Source: Chitinophagaceae bacterium (lineage in GTDB: Bacteria; Bacteroidota; Bacteroidia; Chitinophagales; Chitinophagaceae). Taken from it: 64,000 bases of DNA. The position numbers and the translations under genes were made by a program. How positions within the stretch are numbered: position 1 is the first letter of the stretch; each line of letters opens with the position of its first letter. Shown piece after piece: positions 49,164-57,523 of the stretch. The notes below the pieces were generated by a model that saw nothing but the letters and a program-made list of their open reading frames with translations, did no database searches and was not told the DNA's origin. The stretch is taken from assembly GCA_016721385.1 (NCBI GenBank), contig JADKIE010000001.1, positions 186,001-250,000 on the forward strand. Direction: 5' to 3'.

Positions 49164-49223
49164 TAAAGTTGCCATTCTTTAAACCGGCAGTGTTATGTAA
49201 TTGTATAAAAAATTTACACAATT
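49164..49223 (-). promoter_or_regulatory. AraC-type operator d + -7 box, upstream of the AraC gene
   Basis: GTTATGTAATT (49192-49202) and TTTACACAATT (49213-49223), starts 21 bp apart; 20 bp to CAACTTTA (49164-49171, minus strand). Confidence 0.68.
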
Positions 49224-49490
49224 CACACTTTTATAAAATGCAGCGGAATATTTTTAAGAAAGATTTTGTAGAAGAGTTTTAACACTAACCGCTTTATGCA
49301 AGGTAGCTATTTAAAAGCAGTACACTATTTATTTTAAAGGCGCAGTATTTATTGCTTTACTTTAAGAAGTGATAGCCAAGCATTTATAACCGGTTAGCAT
49401 AAGGAAATACTCAGAAAATGGGTCGATTTTGTTACATTCATAACAAACCAATAAACGAACTTAACGGTTGATAACGCCCTAAAAAAATAT
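49224..49490. other. intergenic region before the ADH remnant
   Basis: About 270 bp with no ORF, RNA gene or terminator that I can support. Confidence 0.4.
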
Positions 49491-49654
49491 TTAGCTGGTT
49501 AATACCACTTTTAATGCCTTTTCCTTTGCTGCGTTTTCCAAAGTATCATACGCTTTTATAATGTTATCCAATTTAAAATGATGTGTAATTATATTATTGG
49601 GATTAGTTTTCCGTTCCGCTTATTCCTTGATCTGTGATATTCTAATGCTTTCAT
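49491..49654 (-). pseudogene. zinc-dependent alcohol dehydrogenase, internally deleted
   Basis: The start MKALEYH (ATG 49652-49654) resembles the N-terminus of these dehydrogenases, usually MKALVYHGPG. After about 12 codons the frame shifts, and the rest reads HHFKLDNIIKAYDTLENAAKEKALKVVLTS, the normal C-terminus, ending at TAA 49491-49493. Roughly 300 residues with the zinc ligands and NAD fold are missing. Its promoter (box at 49673) and operator e are still intact, so it was a regulon member before deletion. It cannot encode an active enzyme. Confidence 0.7.
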
Positions 49655-49672
49655 GTTTTAAATTACAAAACA

Positions 49673-49733
49673 TAAAGTTGATTACAATGTATCCGGTAAG
49701 AGTTACATAATTATATATAAATGTTGTATCATT
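49673..49733 (-). promoter_or_regulatory. AraC-type operator e + -7 box, upstream of the ADH remnant
   Basis: GTTACATAATT (49702-49712) and GTTGTATCATT (49723-49733), starts 21 bp apart; 21 bp to CAACTTTA (49673-49680, minus strand), the same box as in operator d. Confidence 0.6.
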
Positions 49734-49795
49734 CCTATCTGCGAAATATATAAATCAATTGCAAAGTATTGCAATAGTTAAGGCTTTAAGCTCAC

Positions 49796-49803
49796 TACTT
49801 TTG
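49796..49803 (+). promoter_or_regulatory. candidate promoter of the 54-aa lipoprotein
   Basis: TACTTTTG fits TAnnTTTG and lies 45 bp upstream of the ATG. The nearest TTG is 24 bp further upstream, longer than the usual 19-21. Confidence 0.45.
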
Positions 49804-49848
49804 TTTTATAAAAGAAAGGAAAAAGATAATCACTCTAAAATTTAAGCA

Positions 49849-50013
49849 ATGAAAAAAAAAATATTACACACAATTGTTATAGCAGTTTTAATAGCTGTTT
49901 CAACTATAGGATGTAGTGAGCGACACTATTACCAAAAAAATAATAAACATAGTGATAGATATATGCATCGCCATCATAAAGAGGCGCACTTAAATATTAA
50001 TTTACATAATTAA
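49849..50013 (+). CDS. small histidine-rich lipoprotein
   Basis: 54 aa. A basic start (MKKKIL), a hydrophobic stretch and a lipobox STIGC (Cys22) are followed by a short, histidine-rich tail (SERHYYQKNNKHSDRYMHRHHKEAHLN) with seven histidines in 32 residues. It has an RBS-like AAGAAAGGAAA region upstream, a TACTTTTG promoter and a perfect terminator 100 bp downstream. The tail could bind metal; that is inference only. Confidence 0.65.
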   Translation: MKKKILHTIVIAVLIAVSTIGCSERHYYQKNNKHSDRYMHRHHKEAHLNINLHN

Positions 50014-50114
50014 AGTATAATAATGTTCATCTTCTAATCTTTCTATGCAATGAATAACAGAAGAATTTTTATACAATAGGTTTAATAAGCATAAGGTAGG
50101 TTTAGGTTTGGATT

Positions 50115-50144
50115 TAGCCTCTAATTTTTTAGAGGCTATTTTTT
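50115..50144 (+). terminator. terminator downstream of the small lipoprotein
   Basis: TAGCCTCTAA / TTAGAGGCTA perfect 10-bp stem, TTTT loop, then TTTTTT. Confidence 0.85.
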
Positions 50145-50180
50145 ATTATTACAATTTGATAAATTTTGCAATACTAAAAG

Positions 50181-51444
50181 TTATTGTTCTTTTATTTTCT
50201 TCTTATCCTGCTTAGGAGTTAAAATTAATCTTAGCGAAGAATTCTTTGTAACATAAGCCCATGCCCAGTTGATAAAAATAATCATTTTGTTTTTAACACT
50301 CAGTATAAGCATTAAATGTAAAAACATCCAAATCAATAAGGCCAAGTAACCTTTTATATTAATTTTCCCTATATCCACTACTGCCTTGTTACGGCCAATT
50401 GTTGCCATAGAGCCCAAATCCTTGTATTCAAATTGGTTTTGTTTTTTGTTTATTAAGCCATTTTTTAAGTTTTTGCTTAAATTTTTGGCCTGGTTTATTG
50501 CAACATTTGCAAGTTGTGGATGACCCTTCGGATATTTAGGTGTTTCCATTAAACAGATATCTCCTATTGCATAAATTGAATTAAGTCCTGTTATTTTATT
50601 AAATCTGTCTACCTTAATTCTATTAGCTGCAGCGTATATTTCTTTTGGTAACCCGTCAATTAAATTACCGGAAACACCTGCAGCCCAAATTACAGTTTTA
50701 GTTTTTATTACTTCCCCAGTGCTTAGTGTTAAGTTTAGGCCATCAAAATTTTTAACGAATATTTCCTTGTAAAATAATACCCCCATTTTTGTAAGATATT
50801 TTTCCGAAGCCAGTTTGGAATTTATGCTCATATTGTTGAGTGTATGCTTACTTCCTTCAATTAAAATAATATTGAATTTCGAAAAATCTATGTTTGGATA
50901 ATCCTTTGGTAAATTGTACTTTTTTATTTCAGAAAATGCACCAGCCAATTCTACACCAGTTGGGCCTGCACCAACTATCACTAAATTTAATAAGTATTCG
51001 CTTGTTTTTTCCGTTGCAGAAATGATATCCTCAAATGTTTTTAAAATATGGTTCCTTATCTCTATTGCATCATATGTAGATTTTAGTGTAAACGCATTTT
51101 CTTCAATTTCCTTATTTCCGAAGAAATTGGTTTTACTTCCCATTGCTAATACTAAAATATCATAATCAAAATCACCTATATCGGTTGTAATTAGCTTCTG
51201 CTTTTCATCTATTTTAAGTACTTCAGCAAGCCGAATTTCTAATCTTCTTTTATTGTGAAAATATAACGCAAAGGAAAAGAGATGCTTGATGGCTCTATTT
51301 GAGATGTTGCCACTTGATAAAATAAAGGTTGAAATTGATGATAATTTAATTTATCAATAAGTAAAACATCAAATAGTTTTGTATCTATGCGTCTTGCCAG
51401 TTGAATTCCTGCAAAACCAGCTCCAATAATTATTATTTTTGCAT
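50181..51444 (-). CDS. ndh: type II NADH:quinone oxidoreductase (two frameshifts)
   Basis: About 422 aa. An N-terminal GAGFAGIQLARRI FAD motif is just after the start; ATG 51442-51444 needs one A restored to be in frame. A second T loss near 51262 separates FPLRYIF from HNKRRLEIRLAEV. Then VIVGAGPTGVELAGAFSEI is the NAD motif, and IYAIGDICLM is the second FAD motif. The C-terminal hydrophobic region GYLALLIWMFLHLMLIL anchors it to the membrane. It passes electrons from NADH to quinone without pumping protons. It lies downstream of operator f. Confidence 0.88.
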
Positions 51445-51677
51445 TTAAAAAAATTAAAGTACTTATTTCTTGATTTATTTTAAAAGCTATTGGTCAAGAT
51501 ATTATAGCTTATATAAACAAAGAATCACAAGCAAATTATTAAACAGTTGCTTGCATTCTTTACGAAATATGAAATTTATGCCAATTATCAAAAAGGTGTA
51601 CAATGTTGCCCCTACGATTTAAATAAAATTATCAGGCCGTTTTATTCTATCTATTATTATACAATTTAGTTGCTGTA
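51445..51677. other. long leader or lost gene between operator f and ndh
   Basis: 233 bp. An inverted repeat CAAGCAA/TTGCTTG (51528-51553) is the only clear structure. I find no ORF. If the operator f promoter serves ndh, the leader is unusually long. Confidence 0.4.
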
Positions 51678-51737
51678 TAAAGGTGTTTGTACATTTTACA
51701 TACGTGTTACACAACTAAATTAAACACCTACTTCATT
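51678..51737 (-). promoter_or_regulatory. AraC-type operator f + -7 box
   Basis: CACCTTTA (51678-51685, minus strand), 20 bp, half-site GTTACACAACT (51706-51716), then a weak second half-site CCTACTTCATT (51727-51737) at the 21-bp phase. The nearest downstream gene is ndh, 234 bp away. Confidence 0.5.
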
Positions 51738-54100
51738 CAAATGCAAAATCAATGGAATTTGAACACATATTTTTTTGTTTCTTATTTTGATATTTTTCAA
51801 AAGTTAATCTTGCCATTAAATAACTGATAGTTGACTCTGCACCTTGGTTAAGGTTTACATAATTTTCTTCCAATCCATCATAGCAGCCGCCGGTGCAGGA
51901 GTTATAAATAATTTGATGCAGATGGTTATTCCCCAAAAACCAATTGAAAGAGTGTTGCATTTTTATAAAATATTTTTCATCGTTAAAGGCATCATAAAAT
52001 TTGCTTAGTGCCATAACCGTATATGCTACATCAATGGGCTGCTCTCCCCCTACTGCTGGTAAAATATTTTCTTCACTGCGATGCAACCATGTTTTATTTG
52101 AAATTACCTTAATATTATTTTTGATAAATGTTTTTGATAACAAAAAATCAAAAGATGATGAAGCAATTTCCTTGTACACATCATCGCCTGTGGCCAACCA
52201 TGCACATAACATAGCTTCGGGTAAAACACTGTTGCCGTAAGTAAGATAGCTTTCAAACCACTTCCATTCTCTATCATTCTCATGCCTATACATCTGCACC
52301 AATTTATTTGAAAAGTGCTGTATCAATGAAATATTTTGCTCCCATTTATTTTTTAAATTGTAGTAATACAACCCTTTAATTATAAAAGCCATTGCCCTGG
52401 TAGAATGTATTTTTTTTACTGTTAACAGTGCATTTTGAATAGTCAATTCAGCATCTGCAATTAATTTAGCATCTAATAAATTACTCAGTGAAATTAAATA
52501 CCCTAAAGCCCAAATGGCTCTGCCATTTGCGTCGGCAAGATTGGTTGAATCATTTTGCTTAGTGAAATTATGTTGCTCATCAACATAATTTAAAAAATAG
52601 CCTTCGGGTTGCAGGCAAAATTTTATAAAGTTGAAATATATTTTAATGTAAGGGATATCGCTTTCTTCTTTTGTTAACTCATAATGCTGACAAAGTGCTA
52701 CAAGTGCACGGGCATTATCGTCTAAAGTGTATCCCGAACAAATATCGGGCTGATTCATTTTAGAAAACTGAATTACCCCAAAATCTGTTGTCAGTTTTTT
52801 AATATGATCAAGGCTTACAGTGGGTATATTGTATTTCAACAAAATCTTACTACTGTTCATGTCTTCAAACAACATTGCATGTGCTATGGCAGCATTTTCC
52901 CATGCGGTAGATGCCATCGTATGTAAGCCGTTTGAGCTGATATTTTTCCTCAGCTGTTCATCACCCAATAACTTAATAACTGCATCTGCTAATTGCTGTG
53001 AATTTTCAAAATCAATAATAATCCCTGCACTATCTTTTAATACTTCCATAGCATGAGGGATTGGGGTAGAAATAATTGGGCAACCACAACTGATAGCATA
53101 CGAAAAAGTGCCACTTACTTCCTGATTAGGATCGTGGGAAGTAAACAAATAAATATCGGTAAGCTGCAAATATTCCAACAAGTTTGATAATGGTAAAAAA
53201 CAATTAATAAATTGAACATGTTGTTGCATTTTTAATGCAGCTACTTTTGCTTCAAGCATTTCCCGATACTTTTCACCTTCCTGAAGTACAACGGAGGGAT
53301 GCGTTTTACCCATTATTAAAAAAAGTGCATCGGGATTTTTTTCTACAATTGAAGGCAGAGCATTTAAAGTAGTTTCAATATTTTTTCCAGAACTTAGTAA
53401 TCCAAAAGTGGAAAGTATTTTTTACCGGATAAATTATATTTTCCTTCAACAATGCTTTATCCGAATGAGGCACTAAATGTGTACCATGTGGTATAACTGT
53501 AATTTTTTTAGGTATAATATTATAATCAGAACTCAAAATTTTTTGTGATGTATTAGTCATTACTATTATTGAGTTACAGTACTTAGCAATTTGTTGCACT
53601 TTTTTTTGCAATACTTCATTGGGATTTGGCAAAACTGTATGAAAAACTATAACAATGGGCTTTTCGGCTAATTGCAAAAACTGTAAAAAACTATTTTCGC
53701 AAGTATTAAATAATCCAAATTCGTGCTGAATCACTACCATCTCAATATTACTACTTTCATTTACTAAATTAGCCAGCGTAATAAAAGCTTGTGGATAATC
53801 GATATTAAGGATATATTCTATTCTGTCGGAATAATCATGCCTTTCACTTTCCGATTCAAGTGGGCAAATATTTATCTTAAAAGATCGATTGAATTTTTTA
53901 TTCAACGCACCTATTAAATCTTGCGAATAAGTGGCAATACCACACTCTCTTGGAGGATAAGAACACAGAAATAAAATCTCGGGCAACTTTTTTTCGGCAA
54001 CGGGCTTAGGTGTTTTAATCCACCAGCTTGATGCATTTGTTTTTTGTGGGTTAGCAGTCAACTTAGTTTCTGTATGGCGTGCCAATATTTCATTTATCAT
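51733..54100 (-). CDS. GT4-like glycosyltransferase with large C-terminal domain (frameshifts)
   Basis: About 790 aa over two frames. The N-terminal part (FLCSYPPRECGIATYSQDLIGAL, HGTHLVPH) is a GT-B glycosyltransferase; its second Rossmann half continues as LSTFGLLSSGKNIETTL, LFLIMGKTHPSV, and FSYAISCGCPIISTPIPHAMEVL. Two single-base losses lie near 53405 and 53440. From about residue 400 a helical domain like an alpha-barrel follows (YTLDDNARALVAL, LADANGRAIWALGYL, NQGAESTISYLMA), probably for sugar binding or hydrolysis. Its start overlaps the GH130 gene by 11 bp, so the two act together. Confidence 0.82.
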
Positions 54101-55135
54101 TGTTTATAGTATTAAGATTTAATTCCATTAAAAGCTCAGCTAAACTTACCGACACTACAGCTATTTGCTCATCGGCAGCGCCGTAATAAATATAAAGTGT
54201 GTCATCTATTAAAACTGTGCCTGTAGGGAAGCATACATTATTTACTTCTCCTTTTAATTCATATTCTAATTCGGGTTTAAATAAAGGATAAGGTAGCCGT
54301 GCAATTTCAATTTGAGGATTTTCTAAATCAAGCAAAGCAGCGCAGGCAGAATAAACATACCCCTTGACAGTATCATGCACACCATGATAAATAATCAACC
54401 ATCCATCATCCGTTTCTATTGGCGGACATCCACCTCCAATATAACTTACCTCGTGTTCATACTTGGGTGAAAGCACAATGAATTTATCAAAATTTGAGAA
54501 ATATTGAATCCAAAAATCGATTGTTAAATCTTCCAGTTTTTCAATTTCTACCACAATCTGAATATCAGGTTTAATGCGATGCAAAAAACAAAACTTACCA
54601 TTAATTTTTCTGGGAAAAAATATTAAATTTTTATCCCATAAAAATGATTTTCTATCTTGCTTTTCATGACTTTTCTGGTATTCATTAAAGCGTATATATT
54701 TTTCGTGTATAGATCCTTTTAATTCTACAAAATGCTTAAACTCGTCGTATGTAATTTGTGGTACTATTATTCCTTTTTTTGCCAATGTATTAAATCGGCA
54801 GATGTAGCTAATGCACTTAAGGCATTTATGCCATCGTAAGCAGTGTAGGTAAGATAAAATAAGTTGTCTATCTCAACTATTCTTGGGTCTTCGGTTCCAT
54901 GCAATTCATAATCAAACTGAGGAAAGATAACTGGTTTCTCATTTCTTATTTCAACCAGTAATGGATTTTTTAATATACAATGGCCAATGCTGGAGTAATT
55001 GCCTTTGCTTACAGCCCTGTAAAAAAGTTGAATTTTATTTCCAACTATTATTACAGCCGGGTTAAGTACTCCTTCGCTTTCAAACTCAAGGTTTGTTTTT
55101 TTTAATAAGATGCCTTCTTTTTTAACTGTTACCAT
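54090..55135 (-). CDS. GH130-family glycosidase/phosphorylase (one frameshift)
   Basis: About 348 aa. Family motifs: EGVLNPAVI near residue 22, HGTEDPRIVEI near 78 (likely catalytic Asp), GGCPPIETDDGWLIIYHGV near 245, and NNVCFPTGTVLIDDTLYIYYGAAD near 310. One A is missing near 54775 (WQKKGIIVPQI). GH130 enzymes phosphorolyse or hydrolyse beta-mannosides. First gene of an operon with the glycosyltransferase and preceded by operator g. No signal peptide: cytoplasmic. Confidence 0.85.
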
Positions 55136-55199
55136 ATTATTCTTTCCAATAAAATATTTATAAATTTCAGGGCCTTATGTTGCAAAAAATAAGATATGG

Positions 55200-55259
55200 T
55201 GAAGGTCGGTTGCTAAACATTGTTTATGTTACATACCAGAGCGAAATTGTTACACTATT
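55200..55259 (-). promoter_or_regulatory. AraC-type operator g + weak -7 box, upstream of GH130
   Basis: GTTACATACCA (55228-55238) and GTTACACTATT (55249-55259), starts 21 bp apart; 20 bp to GACCTTCA (55200-55207, minus strand), a weaker match to YANCTTTR. A separate TATTTTTTG-like box lies at 55183-55191. Confidence 0.5.
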
Positions 55260-55425
55260 CATACATTTTATGTTAAAAATCTTGGAACTATTTTTTGTCT
55301 CTTGGTTTACTATCAAAAGCTACATTTTAAGAGCGAACAGTCTTTTAATTTAAATAATCAGATTGCTATCTCTAAAAATTGTGTCGCTATAGATTCGAAT
55401 TTTTTACGATTGGTTTTTGTATTTA

Positions 55426-55458
55426 ACAAAAAAGCCACTTTAAAGTGGCTTTTTTGTT
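55426..55458. terminator. duplicate of the tRNA-Gln terminator
   Basis: 31 nt identical to the stretch that follows tRNA-Gln. A GATTCGAAT motif like a tRNA T-loop lies about 36 bp upstream, but no tRNA can be folded here. Confidence 0.7.
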
Positions 55459-55643
55459 TTAGTATCTGCTTATATTTTTCAACACCAATTATGATTCCCC
55501 CCAACTTTATATCAACACCAATACTTGCGGCATTGGAGCATATTAAAAAAATCTATCAAAAAGGATAAGGCCAACAATTAACAGTTTTTTTATACTTCCT
55601 AAAATGCAATACTAAAAAATACATCTTAATTAATGTAAAAAAT

Positions 55644-56830
55644 TTATGGCCGCCTGTAACTCCTTAGCCAAGCCCAATGCGCCCTGGGGGCATCAAACCA
55701 ATGGTTTTCACCATTTGGATATTTATGTGCTAACCCTTTTACAAAAGCATATCGAAAAACATTCAGCGTATCGCCGCCGGAAAGAGAATGATATGCCGCC
55801 ACCATCATCGAACTCGTATCTCCAATTAATATATAATTTGAATCCAACCCAAAATTAACAATATGCCTACGAGCTATACGGTAATGTTTCCCATTAAGTA
55901 ATGGTATATTAGGTGTACTAATTAATGTATCAAAAAACATTAATGGCACCGTTGGGCCGGTATTACCAGGTCCGTAATCTTCATTGCCAACTTGAAATAA
56001 TACTGGTAATTTTCGCAGTGGTGTATATACTGTATCTATAAAAAAAGATGCTGCATTTTGCACTACTGCGGCTAACAAATCGCTCATTAGAATACTACAT
56101 TTTGCAGCCATAGCTCCCCCGTTGGAAAAACCATTTAGGTAAATACGACTTGTATCCACATTAAATTTAGTCCGCATTTCTAGTATAACTTTTCTTAAAA
56201 ATTTTATATCATCCTTACCAGTTTCTCCGGGTTGAAATACCCAGTCTGCATCCGGAACGGTATTCCATTTTGTTATTGTTTTGGCCCCTTCATTTGTTAC
56301 TATTATTTTATACTTCATAGAAGAAGGAAATACCGAAATAAAGTTTTCTTCTTCTCCTAGTTCCTTCCAGCCAGAGTTATCGTAAAATTTTTCGCCATTC
56401 CCACCAGTACCATGCAGCATAAATACAATTGGAGTTGCCACTGTACTGTCGTATCCCGAAGGAATATGTACCCAGTATTCCCTTTCCACACTGTCTACCT
56501 CTATTATATAACGGTTCTTTCCTTTTGTGTAAATATTACCTGTGCTTAAAAGCAGGTCCCAGCTTTTGCCACTCCAGGCATAATAACCAGCACCACCAGG
56601 CATATTGGTATTTGTATTATACACCAATAATGAAACTGCAGGTTTATAAATAGTATTGGTATCATAAATACCGGTAAGATTAACTCTTGGCAACAGCACT
56701 CCTTTGTTAGCACTTTTTATATCCAAAATTGCACTACTGTCCGGAACTGCATTATTATTGCTTATACATATTGATTGTGCATTTGTTAAAGTAATGAAGT
56801 TCAAAAAAGAATAAGGTTAAAGCTTTTCAT
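55644..56830 (-). CDS. secreted esterase, PHB-depolymerase/feruloyl-esterase type (one frameshift)
   Basis: About 395 aa. The signal peptide MKSFNLILFLNFITLTNAQS starts at ATG 56830 but one T is missing at about 56806; without it only a TTG start at 56804 fits. The region DSSAILDIKSANKGVLLPRVNL is common in Bacteroidota surface proteins. The catalytic fold has VFMLHGTGGNGE, IYLNGFSNGGAMA (nucleophile Ser) and GENHWFDA (His), as in depolymerases of the LpqC type. It probably hydrolyses an ester outside the cytoplasm. Neighbours are a GH130 operon and a two-component system. Confidence 0.8.
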
Positions 56831-56899
56831 CTTAATTAAATTTAGTTTTATAAAGATGAAAAGAGAAAGGAAAATGGATATAGAACTAAAGGGTGAAAT

Positions 56900-57523
56900 T
56901 TACTGCATCATAAATTCTCTTAGTTTTGCCAAAGCGGTGCTGCGGCTGGTAGCATCCATTTTAAAGTAAGCATTATTAATATGCTTTTTTAATGTATTCA
57001 TGGCAATATATAGTTCATCAGCAATTTGCTGATTTGTTTTTCCATCATACATTAGTTTAACTACATCAAACTCTCTGTCGGTGAGTCCTGTAACTAAATG
57101 CCTGTTTATTTTTTCTGCAGACAAAATTGGCACATGTTTATTGGCTTGCTGTGCATGGTTAGATAATGCAATTTCAATTGTAGCATACAATGTTTTTTCA
57201 TTAAATGGCTTTACAATAAAACCTGCCGGGTTGGTTATTTTTGCTTTATCGATGGTTTCTTTATCAGAATAAGAAGTGAGATAAATAAAAGGGATAAAAT
57301 TATTTTTATTGATAAAGTCGGCAATATCAATTCCTGTTTTATCACTTTCTAAATTAATATCCAATATGGCAAAATCAGGCTGTTGCTTTTTAAGTTGATA
57401 GATAGCATCATCTGAATCATAGGCAATTGCAGCCACTGCATAATCGTTGTTATTAAGGTACATGCTAATATTTTTCGCAATCAACGGTTCGTCTTCTACT
57501 ATCAAAACTCTAATACCTGTCAT
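56900..57523 (-). CDS. LuxR-type response regulator
   Basis: 207 aa. Receiver domain with VEDEPL, phospho-Asp in FAILDINLES (about residue 55) and FIVKPFN; C-terminal LuxR helix-turn-helix LTDREFDVVKLMYDGKTNQQIADELYIAMNTLKKHINNAYFKM (about 145-190). Its start overlaps the stop of the sensor kinase by 4 bp, so they are translationally coupled partners. Target genes cannot be inferred. Confidence 0.93.
   Translation of the reverse strand: MTGIRVLIVEDEPLIAKNISMYLNNNDYAVAAIAYDSDDAIYQLKKQQPDFAILDINLESDKTGIDIADFINKNNFIPFIYLTSYSDKETIDKAKITNPAGFIVKPFNEKTLYATIEIALSNHAQQANKHVPILSAEKINRHLVTGLTDREFDVVKLMYDGKTNQQIADELYIAMNTLKKHINNAYFKMDATSRSTALAKLREFMMQ

Larger units (their letters stand above)
55136..55643. 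other. intergenic region upstream of GH130
   Basis: 508 bp. It holds operator g, a copy of the tRNA-Gln terminator (55426-55456) and a 25-codon ORF (MIPPNFISTPILAALEH.., 55491-55568) that I cannot support as a gene. No other feature seen. Confidence 0.5.

Noticed and set aside
51685..51695. GTTTGTACATT as near half-site of operator f
   Set aside because: It overlaps the last base of the CACCTTTA box; the next copy at 51706 gives the same 20-bp spacing as the other promoters, so it is the better choice.
55302..55568. 88-aa ORF and its MIPPNF.. tail
   Set aside because: It spans a terminator hairpin and operatorless DNA, with no domain or clear start signal; kept only as a note.
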